From Synaphobranchus kaupii (taxonomy: Eukaryota > Chordata > Actinopteri > Anguilliformes > Synaphobranchidae): DNA of 64,000 nucleotides. The position numbers and the translations under genes are program-made. Below are positions 1 to 12,200 of the stretch, in pieces. Every line of letters begins with the position of its first letter. Position 1 is the stretch's first letter. The notes under the pieces are model-generated. The model searched no databases, was not told the origin of the DNA, and saw only the letters and a program-made list of their open reading frames with translations. The stretch covers positions 93,594,945 to 93,658,944 of the forward strand of contig CM056376.1 in assembly GCA_029718625.1 (NCBI GenBank), given 5' to 3'.

Positions 1-1402
1 CTACTGACTCCTCCCCCTCTGCAGTGCTCTTATTCAGTTCTCCTGAAGGATGAGTCCAAAGAGCTTTCTAAATATTTGCTTCATTGCAACCCAGTTATAT
101 GTAGAAGTTCCAAAAAAAAAAGCTTGGGAAAAGGATAGATCCTTACATGTTTGTATTACTTTTAAGCACAGGAGGATGTCTATTTTTTGTATGTGGTGAC
201 TGTTGCCTAAATTATTTTGCGCAGTAACATAAGTATTATTGTGTTTTGCAAACTCCATTAGTGCACTGAGTCGCTTACCCTGAAGTGCCTCCATAGACAG
301 GCTGATCTGGCTGCAGCGCTCCTCGCTTCCCTGCCACTCCGCCCTCAGCCTCTTCAGCCGCTCCTCCAGGGCACGCAGCGCCTCCATACAGAGGGCGGGG
401 TCACTCTGGGCACAGGGCTCCTCCCACTCCCCCCCCTGCGTCCGCTTCTCCCCCCGCCAGGGCGCGCAGGCCCTTCCACAGTTCCGCCATGGTCTCCGCC
501 GCACGCTGCTGTTCCCCCTCCGTCTCTAGCCTGTCCCTCAGGGCGGCCAGCTCCGCCTCCATCCGGGCCATGGTCTCTCCCTCACTCTGTGCCCCTTCTT
601 CTCTCTCCCTCTCCACGGCCTCCAGCCTGCCTCTCAGGGTGGCCATCTCCGCCTCCATTCGGGCCACCACCTCTCCCTCTTGCTGCTCCCCATCGTTCCT
701 CTCTCTCTCCGCAGCCCGGAGCCTTTCTCTGAGGGCGGTCAGCTCTCCTGCTCGCTCCTCAGCCTCAACTTCGAGGCTCTTCACCACTTCCTCCTTCTCT
801 CTGTCTGCAGCCTCCAGCCTCTCTCTGAGCGCAGCTAACTCCTCCTGCATACCAGCCTCTGATTGGCTCTGCTTCCTCATCACTTCCTCTTTCTCTCTGT
901 CCGCAGCCTCCAGCCTCTCTCTGAGCGCAGCTAACTCCTCCCCCATACCAGCCTCGGATTGGCTTTGCTTCCTCATCACTTCCTCTTTCTCTCTGTCCGC
1001 AGCCTCAAGCCTCTCTCTGAGCACAGCTAACTCCTCCCCCATACCAGCCTCTGATTGGCTCTGCTTCCTCATCACTTCCTCTTTCTCTCTGTCCGCAGCC
1101 TCAAGCCTCTCTCTGAGCTCAGCCAATTCCGCCCCTATACCAGCTTCTGATTGGCTCTGATTCCTCATAACTTCTTCCTTATCGCTTACTGCAGCCTCCA
1201 GCCTCTCTCTCAGTGTGGCCAGCTCTGCCTTGGCACTGCCTGCCTCCAGGACCCACTGCTCCCTCTCCTCCTCCACCTGCCTCCTAACCTCCGTCAGCTC
1301 CTGCTCCACCTGCCTCCTAGCCTCCGCCAGCTCCTGCTCCATCTGCCGGAACTGAGACGTGAGGATCTGCACAGAGGTTGGGAGGGAGAGAGAGAGTGTG
1401 CA

Positions 1403-1433
<31 letters not shown>

Positions 1434-4400
1434 TAGGGGGAGTAGGGGAGAAAAGGAGAAAACGTGATCACTCTGGTTTTGTGTCTGAAATTCTCTCTCT
1501 CTCTCATTGTACTTCAGGTTAGGGACACTCTGTCCCTTCACAGCCACAGAGTCAGACAGTGTGGAAGCTAGGCAGTAAATCTATACCTGCTTCTGCTCGT
1601 CTGCGCTGTTGAGCTCCTGTTGTAGCATCTCCAGCTCCTCAGTCCGCCTCTGAGCTGCACCAAGGGCCTGTGCAGGCAGAGACCAGAAAGGTAGAGTTCA
1701 ACCATCCATTTTTATCAGTGAATGTGTGTGTGTGTGTGTATGTTTGCTCAAGTGTGTACCTGTTGCAGCTCAGTGTCATCTTGTGCCTGTGTTGTGACTT
1801 TCAGCAGCTCCTCCTCGTGTTTCTGGATCTGCTCTTTAAAGCGCACGTCCTTCTCGCACACCACCGCTTGCAGGACCCGTACCTGGGGGGAAGGAACACA
1901 CTGCATTCACGCTTGCACATCTTTCAGAACTCAAATCTGGAAACTTTCTACTGGTCCTAACAAACATTGGGATGTAAAGCTTTAAACACCTGTTCTGCAT
2001 GTCCCGCCTCCTTTTCCTGCAGGAGCTGCTCGGACGCCTCCAGCTGCTCTCGCAGGGTCCTCGACACAGACTCCTCCTCCTGTAGGCGGAGCTTAAGCTG
2101 CTGGAGCTCCTCCTCCATACCAGGTGCCATGGTGAGAGAGCTATCAGGACTCTTTGGGAGACGTAGAGAAATTTTATTTTATTTTTTTATTATTTTTTTA
2201 TTTTTTTAAAAGATGGAAAACCAGGAATAAATAAAGAGAGTGATGAGGAAGAAAGGGGTTCACAAGCCTGAAGCAGACCAGGTGCCTAAATACTGTGTTG
2301 GAAAAGAACAAACAGACAACTGTACAGCTCTTTCCAACTGACCCCGGGGGCTCCACATAGCAGTGGCACTAAGTAAAAGCACACAGTGACCTCACCCAAT
2401 GCCAAAGCACGTTGGGGATAAATAGTGTTTCTGTTTGATAAGAGAACAATGCAGCATTACAAAGGCAACATTTTAGGTTCCACAATCCCACACTCTTCTC
2501 TCACTGGTTGAATAAAATTGGCTTACAATAAATCTACCATTAATCAGCAAAAATTATATAATTTTATTATTTATATAGTATACAGTTGAAGTCGGAAGTT
2601 TACATACACTTAGGTTGAAGTCATTAAAACAAATTTTTAACCACTCCACAGATTTCATGTTAGCAAACTATAGTGTTGGCAAGTCAGTTAGGACATCTAC
2701 TTTGTGCATGACACAAGTCATTTTTCCAACAATTGTTTACAGACAGATTATTTCACTTTTAATTCACTATATCACAATTCCAGTGGGTCAGAAGTTTACA
2801 TACACTAAGCAGCTAAATCTAGTCCCACCCCCCAATTCCCATAGAGATCCATTCAAATGCAGAGACGTTATAGTATCGTTTGTAAGAGTACCAGAAAATA
2901 AGATATCAAGAGTCTTTTGATGTTGTTGAGTCACAGACACCAGGAAGTCATGGCATGCAAAGGATATGCAAACAAAAATTAAAAATTTAAAGGCACAGTC
3001 AACTTAGTGTATGTAAACTTCTGACTTCAACTGTACACTTTTTTTTTTTTTTTTACTGTGCTCCTAAGTATATAAATGCCATTAAAATATTTATGTTATT
3101 TTGTCAAATACTACATTTATTTCATGTAAAATACATATTCACAGTAAAAATTAATTTATCTTTCACTACTCTCACCTGGGTGCTGTTTGCCATCCCGTGT
3201 CCCTTAAGGTCTGCAATCTGTTTGTTCAGTGCAGCCACGCGAGCCTTAGCTTGTAGCTTGAGTTTGGTTAAACGCACATCGCCTGCCTCTTTCTCTTCCT
3301 GTAAGATGCATAGACAAACAGAAACATACATGCACACATTTTATTACACTGTTGCTTAGAGAAACCTGGATAGAACCTGTGCTTGGTGAATGCTTGGCCA
3401 AATTAGTAACCAAATACGCAAAGCAGTTGCCGTGTCTCAGTGGGGGCTACGCGTAAGTGGTGGCTGAGGCTAGCTTACCATCTTCCCTGCAGTAAAGCAC
3501 TGTGAGATTGTTAAAGGCACAATATAGCCTAAATACGTAATAGAGTATCATTAATATTATTATGATTCATTTTATTATGGATGCACAATTATGGATATTC
3601 TGGGTGGATATCAACAACCAATAATTGTCTGGCCATACTGGCCAGTACTGATACCACTCCATTTAACATTATACAACAAAAGCAAACAGCAACCAAGTCT
3701 CATGGAAGAAGAAGCTGAGCACGGAAAAATTTTGCATAACAAAATATTTCAGTCTAGAGAGCTACTGCGTGTCTATAACTTTGATCAATGAAAAATTCCC
3801 ATCCATCATCTAACCCGCTTATTCCTGGTTAGGGTCACGGGGGGGCTGGAGCCTATCCCAGCATGCATTGAGCGAGAGGCAGGAATACATCGTGGACAGG
3901 TCACACACACTATTCACTCACACACTCACACCTATGGGAAACTTAAGAGTCTCAATGAAAAATACTAAATGATAATAATTTTGAGTATGAGATTTTCACA
4001 AAATTCACACCATTACAGGCACACCAAATGCATTTAGGTCGCGTCATGTTATCAGCCCATCATATTGGCAATAATTTTAGCATTGGACCGATATCAATAG
4101 ATACATTTTAAGCTATTATTAGCCAATATGGATACGACACTGATATTACCATGCATCCCTACTTATTATTATTTCTGCCACTCCACACTTCCCTCCCTCA
4201 CCTTCAGCTGTCTCTGAGTGCTGGTCAGTTGACCTTCCTTCTCTCTGACCATTTCCTTCAGTTGGACCACCAGCTGCTCAGTCTGGGCCAGCCTCTCCAG
4301 GGTATCCTCCTCTGCCTCAGGGGCTTCCGCGGGGGCCTCAGGGGCCACGACATCCTGGGACTGCAGAGTACAGAGAAACCACGTTCAGCACATCTGTGTC

Positions 4401-4807
4401 ACCATCATGCGCGCGCACACATAGCTATACACGCATGCTGCTCATACACTCAGAAATGCACACATTCACACATTTAAAAGACGTGTATAAACACAGACAC
4501 ACAGAAATTAGACCGTATTCTTTCCCTCACTTATAACACAAGAAAAACACTTCTATGCCTCATATTATAATTTTCAATTACATTCATTAAAAGTTGTACA
4601 TAACATGCCTTTAAGCAGAGAACCAGAGAACCTTTTTTAAACGTTTTTAAGATTTATTTGGGCACATGTTTACAGTGTGATCCACAGCCATGTAGGTGAG
4701 CCATGTGACCCGTAGGATCTGCTTACCGGGACACTTCCTTCATTGCTCTCCTCCCCAGACAATTCCTGAAGGACAGAGTTCACTCCCTGGGCCAGTCGAC
4801 TGAACAT
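1..4807 (-). CDS. golgb1: Giantin-like golgin, 5' half of gene (runs off left edge)
   Basis: Coding exons read on the minus strand: 4727-4807 (ATG at 4807-4805), 4202-4360, 3176-3298, 1990-2151, 1760-1882, 1587-1667, 279-1366 and probably 1-42, the last cut by the window edge. All junctions except the last are phase 0 with GT-AG ends. The N-terminus MFSRLAQGVNSVLQELSG and the blocks ERLAQTEQLVVQLKEMV, KLKLQAKARVAALNKQI and EKDVRFKEQIQKHEEELL align in order with the start of human giantin (GOLGB1), a Golgi-membrane coiled-coil tether. The product seen here is almost entirely heptad-rich coiled coil; giantin's C-terminal membrane anchor would lie outside the window. The acceptor of exon 1990-2151 is weak (AAAG), so its start is the least certain. 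The 1,088-bp exon contains a 96-bp coding repeat and a one-base frame break near 429-455. A GOLGB1 paralogue is possible. Confidence 0.72.
773..1238 (-). repeat. 96-bp coding tandem repeat in giantin-like coiled coil
   Basis: Five copies at exact 96-bp spacing: the same motif starts at 811, 907, 1003, 1099 and 1195. Each copy encodes 32 residues of the form LRERLEAADREKEEVM followed by RKQSQSEAGMGEELA. The middle three are nearly identical. The unit length of 32 equals three heptads plus one hendecad (21+11), so the coiled-coil register can continue through each copy. Expansion or contraction would change rod length without breaking the frame. Confidence 0.9.
1404..1434. repeat. (GA)n microsatellite
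   Basis: A nearly pure GA run lies in the intron just upstream (minus-strand sense) of the large giantin-like exon. On the transcript it is a CT tract about 40 bases from the acceptor, so it forms part of the polypyrimidine-rich region. Confidence 0.85.
2583..3033. mobile_element. Non-autonomous Tc1 element, Sleeping Beauty-like ends
   Basis: The element starts CAGTTGAAGTCGGAAGTTTA and ends with the inverted match ending CTTCAACTG. It is flanked by TA at 2581-2582 and 3034-3035, the target duplication of Tc1/mariner elements. The left end carries both direct repeats of the IR/DR structure (outer at 2583, inner at about 2781-2811). The right end keeps only the outer one (3003-3033). No transposase remains. 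It sits in a giantin intron. The interior 2809-2921 is shared with a different element at 43308-43419. Confidence 0.9.
3808..3945. repeat. Fragment of a common fish dispersed repeat
   Basis: The stretch reading GGGGGCTGGAGCCTATCCCA, followed by the CATTGAGCGAGAGGCAGG and GGACAGGTC motifs, is a dispersed sequence I recognise from many fish genomes, probably a LINE 3' region. I see no ends or target duplication here, so family assignment is open. Confidence 0.5.
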
Positions 4808-5783
4808 CGCTGCCCTGCTGGCACAACAGCACACTTCATTGTGATTTATTCATCAAATGCATAAAAATCTCAAGGCACTACAGTGTTGTCAGCTACACAC
4901 AGAATTATGAAAACCGCAAGGCTCTAAACAACTAATTGATGCCGTCGGTGTAGTTCTCGACATTCAAAACCATGTTAATCAGTAGACGCTGTGGCAAACT
5001 GTGACAGAGGTTAAACCATTAGTTATAGGTCAGGGCCACTGAAATTTGATCTTGCAAAAGGGGGACGGTGAAATGGTCAGGGAGTACATCATTGCCTTTT
5101 ACTTCCTGTTGATCTAAAACAAAATTCCCTGGATAACTGTTTGTGAATTGACGTATAAAGGAACAAGCTATTAAAAATACATTATGAAATAATACATTCT
5201 AAATGACTTTGCTCAATATTTTAAATAGCCTAGTATTGTAGATAATGAGTAAGGTTACCAAAGGCACACATTTTAATAAACCATTAAAGCAAAATCAAGA
5301 TGTTCTCAGTACTATGAACCTGTTAAGTCATTCAATATCTGTTGACGATGAAGCCCACTCGGTTCGAGGGAAACCGGACAGCACCGAACTTTTCCGAACC
5401 ACATTTAGCAACACAGGACTGCGGCTGCGTCATTTCGCGCTGTCCACAGAACAGCAAACATCAAATCGGTGGATTAATTTCTAGACCAAATGTAAATGTC
5501 TTAAATGAAATAGCTTTAAGACTGCACCTCGTCCTTCATGCTTCGACGAGCTTTTCTAATCGAGATGATATAGTAAGTGCGTGCGGATGGCTATCTTTTC
5601 CTTAAAAGCACCAAGCTTAACGATGGCTTTAAAAACCAGCTAACGTTACATAGCTTACTGGCTAACTTGGCTAGCTATATTGGCAGTTTAAAACAATGAC
5701 ATGTGTTTTTCTGCAAATGACAGCTATTCGTATATGCGGTGCATTGTTCGATATGCAGTAAAGTGAAGATGCAAGAGACTAAC

Positions 5784-5900
5784 CTTTATGTGTACTCCGT
5801 TTGAGTTTCCTTTTTATTTATTATTCTTCGCCCTGCCTTCTGAATGTGGCCACATCACCAAATATCCCGGAAACAAAACTGCTCGATCCGACCTGCGCAA
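5784..5900 (-). promoter_or_regulatory. Possible 5'UTR exon / promoter of giantin-like gene
   Basis: The ATG exon of the giantin-like gene is preceded by a good acceptor (CCAGCAG) about 10 bases before its ATG, so an upstream non-coding exon is required. On the minus strand a donor ATAAAG|GTTAGT lies at 5784/5783. The upstream boundary shown is a guess. The divergent ORF at 6099 starts about 200-300 bp away, which would fit a bidirectional promoter. This is inference from splice consensus only. Confidence 0.3.
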
Positions 5901-6098
5901 CCGTAAGGGTGCGTCGTTAAATCCATTGACTCTTTCGTCAACGAAGTTTTTCTTAGAGACTGTCTGAAAGAAATGAACGCTGGGAAAACGAAAACCATGT
6001 ACAAACGGTGCATACTGACATCATTTTGAAAAGTATCACCTCTTTGATTATTATAGCTTCTTCTGTCTGGATTTATAGAAAGTAGAGTTCCATCCATA

Positions 6099-6374
6099 AT
6101 GAGGGGACATGAATCAAGGGTTAATCTTCTTATCAGATATTGGAAGCAACTGGGTCGCAGCCTCCTCCTACTGGCACACTACACAACAGTTTTTGCAAGC
6201 TTTGTGGGAAGGTCGATCAGATGTTTCGTAGCGTTAGGGAGGTGGACTGTGCTTTTTGCACACTGCACTGTGTCCATCTTTGATGCTGTATATAAGCGAC
6301 TGAAATGGGGTGGCAGGACGGGGGGCAGAGTCACCGTGGAGATGTGTTCCTCCAGTGACACTGAGTCTGAGTGA
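6099..6374 (+). CDS. Candidate 91-residue small protein (unrecognised)
   Basis: An uninterrupted ATG-to-TGA reading frame of 91 codons. The product starts MRGHESRVNLLIRYWKQ, contains two short hydrophobic stretches rich in L, V, F and A (about residues 19-35 and 41-64) split by basic residues, and ends with an acidic serine-rich tail (CSSSDTESE). I do not recognise a family. It is single-exon, divergent from the giantin-like gene and close to that gene's presumed promoter. It may be a real small membrane-associated protein, an upstream exon of something else, or chance. Confidence 0.3.
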   Translation: MRGHESRVNLLIRYWKQLGRSLLLLAHYTTVFASFVGRSIRCFVALGRWTVLFAHCTVSIFDAVYKRLKWGGRTGGRVTVEMCSSSDTESE

Positions 6375-8018
6375 TGTGGAGGAAAACTACAGACATTTTC
6401 TTGATTGAGCTAACCCACGTAACCAGCTCAAGAACATCGAGGAAAACAGAAATTGTTGGCCATGAAGTGAAAGCTCAGTATGGGGTCTTTCAAGGTTGCT
6501 AGGCAACTCCTCATTCTGGAAATACATCACCATTTGGGATTGATCATTTACAGAGGGTTACATAAAGTAGGATGTGGCAAATGGATTATAAGAAGTTTTA
6601 ATTTTCGTCTATAACACTCATACATAATGATTTTAAAAAATATTTATTTCCGTCAGTTTTAGTATATTTAACATTGATGTTAAAGTGTACGCGCATGCTA
6701 TCTGTCTCCATCCTGATCCTGTGAAGACCACTGCACTGCTGGAAGGATTCTCTCTAATGCACTGGGAGTCAGACAGGATTGAATGCCATACCCGATATGT
6801 CTGCTTTTCTCAAACCAAATTAGTACAGTGCTTTTCATACACGAAAGACAAGTTTTACATTAGTTCCATCTGTCACAACCAGTTCCCGATAATTCAGTCT
6901 GCAGTACGCCTGCATTTGTGCTTCTTGTGCCAAAGCTGAAATAGAGCTGTGAGTTTGCATCCTAGAGAGTTCAAGGCTTGTCATACATTTTTACCACAGG
7001 CACTGTTCTCTTTATTAATATTTATATCACTTCCTACCCTTTCCCTGAAGCAAGGAAGCATAAGGCGAGACCTCTATCTTTCTGCTATTCTGTGCTGTGC
7101 CCAAAGGACCGAATTAGACTTTGCACTGTCATATCACAGTGTGTGTTAAATAAGCATTATTGAATCAGAGCCTTCTTCTCAAGGTCCAGGAGTTGCTTGG
7201 TATGAAAGTCAGCAAAAATAACCTTGTTAATCACCATTATCAGCAGTATTATGAAAGGAGCTGTATCAGGCTTCATCTTGACATCCTACTGCTATGCCAA
7301 GACCTTCCAGGGCTATTAGTCAGCCTCCTTTTCATCCTGAAGTTTGAATCAACGTGCAAAACTTTCTATGCCCTCTCTTTTTTCCTGACATGCTCTAAGA
7401 ATGCCTTTTAAATGTCACTGTTTATAGAAAATCAAATTGCTTTCTGGCCTTGCCAAATAGATCCTGTTTGAGGAATTGTGGTGTTTAGGTGTTTGAGTAA
7501 TAGGACATCACAGAACAGCAGTGACAGTGACTTTCAGTGTTTTGGTGTGTAGAGTTTAAAACTGACAATCATTGCAGGTGTAGGGGCCGTCGATAGGAGT
7601 CATGCTGTGATTAACACCCATGTTGCCTACTAATATAATTAACAATGTCAGTAACAGTGTGCAGCAGAGATTGCTATATTAATCAATGTGCTGGTGTAAT
7701 AATGCAGGACCTGGTTGAATGTGGTAAATATTTCAATAAATCCAATGAAACTGCGCGTGTTTCTCTACAGTTCATATCAAACTCCATCACATGCACTGAG
7801 GGGTTCATCTACATTACGGAGGAAATCAGGAGAGGGTGTCAATCTGAACAAGTTGAGGATGATATGGAGAGTACTCACAAATGTGTGATAGCAGCAAGTT
7901 ACACGGAAAATGAATGGACACTCTTTAGAAGTTATGTTAACAGTCTTACATTTCTTTCCTTTACCTCTGTGAAAAATGGAGATACTGCAAGTATGTGTGC
8001 CTGAAAGTGTATGTATTT
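6375..8018. other. Intergenic stretch with no recognisable gene
   Basis: AT-rich sequence with only short ORFs that show no conserved motif or splice pattern. No repeat family was recognised. Regulatory DNA for the GCAP gene could lie here, but nothing visible supports a specific site. Confidence 0.5.
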
Positions 8019-8366
8019 ACATGCAGATATGGGCTCATGCACACTCAAAGACACACCATTTTCTTACATGCAGATATGGGCTCATGCACACTCAGACACA
8101 CCGTTTTCTTACATGCAGATATGGGCTCATGCACACTCAAAGACACACCATTTTCTTACATGCAGATATGGGCTCATGCACACTCAAAGACACACCGTTT
8201 TCTTACATGCAGATATGGGCTCATGCACACTCAAAGACACACCATTTTCTTACATGCAGATATGGGCTCATGCACACTCAAAGTATGGGCTCATCCACAC
8301 TCAAAGACACACCGTTTTCTTACATGCAGATATGGGCTCATGCACACTCAAAGACACACCGTTTTC
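8019..8366. repeat. 47-bp minisatellite, about 7-8 copies
   Basis: The unit begins ACATGCAGATATGGGCTCAT and continues through GCACACTCAAAGACACACC and a T-rich end. Most copies are 47 bp; one is shorter by three bases and one is internally truncated (near 8275-8300). Because 47 is not a multiple of three and the unit lacks stops in the plus frames, all three plus frames stay open, giving overlapping 143-163-codon ORFs that are repeat artefacts. Confidence 0.9.
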
Positions 8367-9238
8367 CAACAAGTTCTCTCTGCGATCATCAGAGCACTTC
8401 ACACATTTTCTAGCATATCTTTTTAAAACATTTTTAAAACACAGGCTACATGAATCTATACTTCTTTCCTCCATTTATGAAACAAGAATCAGTAACAACT
8501 AGCATAAATCCTGAAACAGTACTTATGTAGGCATATAAGAGTCACTGTTACTAGCATACATGCAATTCTCAATTGTCTTTAGAAGCAAATGGTATATTAA
8601 CATGCTCAATTGCACATAGATCTGTGATGATCTATACCCTATAGGTTTTCAACAGTATGACTCAGTATCTGAGGTGACAAATAGTTCATGGGTTGCTCCT
8701 GACCCATCCTCCCTCAGTTTGATGAAAAATAAACCACACTACAGTGCTATGGTTTAACCCTGGTCTGCTGTGTTTCAGGAGCTAGTGTTCCACAGACTGT
8801 AAAGAAAGGGCAGCTTTCAAGCAACATGCAAGGGTATTTACATGACAAGGTCTCAAATTGCTGTTGTAAGTCCTGGTAATTGTGTTCCCATTCCATTGCA
8901 TGTAGGACACAAGATCAAGGATTTTCTCTGTAGATGTCAGATATGCCTTCTTTGTGCCTTCTATGGCATCCCCAAGACATTTACTTGCTGATTACAGGCA
9001 GATTACAGGCAGCAACAGGTGCAGAGGGAATCCCAAAAGTGGGCCAATCCCATAGACACGACCCGTCACTTCCTCCCTAGCACACATGATGCCTGACTGA
9101 GCGGAGCGGTGCCTCACACCAGAGTAATCTGTCCAGCAGTGTCGAGGGGATCGAGTGAATTCCTCCATCCGTACCCCGGCCTGAAAATCAGCTTCTGCCA
9201 CCCGCTCTCTCACTCTCTCGCTGCGCTAGTGAGTGGTG

Positions 9239-12200
9239 ATGGGAAATGCTAACAGCTGCTCGGTGAACAACATGCAGTCGGTGGAGATGCACCTCTGGTA
9301 CAAGAAGTTCATGATGGAGTGTCCCTCGGGACAGCTCATGCTGCATGAGTTCAAGCAGTTCTTCGGGCTGCGTGGGCTGGAGCCCAACGCCAATGCCTAC
9401 ATCGAGGAGATGTTCTACACTTTTGACATGAACAAGGTAAGCACATTTGGGACAAGCCATCTTGTCAAGGGCACAACAGACGCTCGAACCGTGTGGGATG
9501 TGGAGGCAACACCACCACACTTCAGCTGATGCAGAATCATTTTCTGAATTGTCAGGATGAGAGTGAAGACTCCTCAGAGCATTACCGTAGGGATTTGTGT
9601 ATATGAATAACATATTTGCTTGGAAGATGCTCCTATCCAGGACCACAATAACCGCTGGATATATCAAACATTATTTGTTAGGCAACTTACTTGCTGATTC
9701 AGATTTTTTACTTTGCTCAAAGACACGGTGAAAGCATTCTGCCCGGGAATGAAATGTGCAACTTTTTGGTTTTGGAGTTCTGAAGAACTCTGGGGCTTTT
9801 CTCAAGGCAGAGGGAATGTACAACCGACGCGAGGATGGTTTCTGATTCAGAGGCATTTTTGGTTACTGGTTTTAGCTTGTTTAAATAAGTAAATAACAGT
9901 AGGTACAAGTGTACTTTGATAATGGGAAAATTAAATATTTTGATTCATGTAAGTGGAATACGAGTATGATGTTATAGTTAATTGTAATACTAGATAAGAC
10001 CACCAGATTGCTGAAGAGGATGTATGTAGCCACACAACAATATCTCTCAGAAGAATGCATATGCAGAACCATAGAGCATATTACAAGGTGTTATGGTGAC
10101 TATCAAATTAACAGATGGAATATGTACAGTACACAAGAGGAAATAAATGATGGGGCAAGCGGTTTTGGGGCACAAGCTTATTACAGTGTCTGGTTCAGTA
10201 TCATTGCCCTCTCAAATCCAATTCATGTGGCTTATAGCTGACTTATCTCTTTATCTGAGTTTACCCCATGGATCCTTAGCCTTGCTGGAAGATTTCATTG
10301 AGCCTGATTGGTGGCTCCTCTTGGCCTAAAGCAAGTCCCTTTTTCTATTGTGTTAATTTCAGATGCCCTTGGAATAAAAACAAATTAGTCTACAGATTAA
10401 GGCAGCAGTCAGGCCCTTGCACACCTACCAGTCAGGGGTGCTGTGAATATGGGCAGCAGTATGGACTAATTGTAAGGGAACCAGTACAGTTGTAAAAAGC
10501 ATAGGTGCTATATTATTCATTCATTCATTCAGTCATTCATTTCATAAATGCTCTGATCCTACATCCTGGAGAGTGTTGAACAGTTGAAAAGGGGTTTTTC
10601 TTCACAACTGAAAGTATTCTTCGGTCAACCACTACAGTGGTCTTCCGTGGTCTACCAGATCATTTGCTATTGCAGCGCTCACCAGTGCATTCTTGCTTCC
10701 TAACAATTCAATATCAAACAGTTGATGTTTTTGCTATGTCTCTGATCAATTTATTCTGATCTTCATGATGGTCTGCTTTTCTGGCATTGACACTTATTTG
10801 GTCCTCATGTTGAGATCAACATACTCCAAAAGCAAATTCCACACCTAGAATCAACTCTAGCGGTGCGTCCCAATAGTTGAAAAATGAACCCTCCCTTCCT
10901 CCACTACCATCTCCTCTACTCCGGGCCCCGGAAACAGATCTTTGTGTTTTAATCTAATGTTGCTGATTACATCTTAATTACGTATTAATGGTTACATATT
11001 AATTAATGTCTCGACACAAATCACAATGTCAGGTACATTGTATACTGTACATGCAAATAATTGTACTCAAAACGTTCAGGCAGTTTTGCATACTTCCGGG
11101 TAGGAGAGGAGTGGTAGTGGGGTAGTGGAGGAAGGGAGGTGGGGAGTGAAGAATATTGGGATGGACCCTAGACCTTTTTTAGCTTCCTTGTGCATGAACT
11201 AATGATGCAAAGCCCATTAGTAGCAGCTGGCTAAGAAACAGCTGAGTAGCAAATTGTCCCATTACAAATGGGGTGGCGGGGTTATGCATAACAAGGGCTA
11301 TAGTTCCTACACGGTTCACCCGATATGGATGTAAATACCCTCAGATTAAATATGGCAGTCTTGCACTTTAAACTCAAATTCATTGTTTCATTTCAAATCC
11401 AATGTGATGGAGTAGAGAGTCAAAACAACAAAAATTATGTCAGTCCCAATATTTTGGATTTAACTGTACATAATCATCACCGTTTCTACAGAACAGTATC
11501 ATTCTATCAACACATTCAGAATTGTAGAATATGAATATGTAAATATGAAGCCAACAAAATGATATCATGCAAATAATGCTGTAGCCTTGACTAAGGTTCT
11601 TAACCTGACTCAATAATGTGTGCTAAGTGAACAGCATGATTCATATTGTACACAGATACAATGCACGCCAGTGTGACCCGATTAATTAATTGACGCTTAT
11701 GCTGCCTTAAGATGAGCAACATTTAAATTTCAGTCGGTGAATTTATGATATTCCATTGAGCCAGAGCATACGACATGTTCAACCACAAATGAGGGAACAC
11801 ATCAATCAATCAATCAACCAACTAACCAATCAGTCATTAAGCATTTGATAGAGCGAATGCATTTGACAAAACTTGAGTATTATCCCTTGACCCCAGCAAT
11901 ATGTTATGGAGATAAAAACAGGATACAAATAGCAAATTGAAACTCATGGAAGCTTATTGTATAGCATAGGGGTTCTGCACATTTTTGAATACATACATGT
12001 ATTTTAGGTGTGCTTATCAGGTTCAAGATAACCAGGTACAGCAACTGAAAATACATCCTCAGTTACTCTATGTCAATGGCAGATTACAGAGCGTTGTTCT
12101 GCTCTGGTTCTGCTAAGCTCATTAAAAAGGCAAATTTAAATCTATAAGTACCTTACTGGTACCAACTCTATAACTGGGAGTCAGAAAGATTAACCTCGCC

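Noticed and set aside
489..1160. 223-codon plus-strand ORF opposite the giantin-like exon
   Set aside because: It is the antisense shadow of the 96-bp repeated coiled-coil exon; Ser/Leu/Ala-rich low-complexity with no domain.
7976..8502. Three overlapping plus ORFs of 143-163 codons
   Set aside because: They are the 47-bp minisatellite read in three frames.
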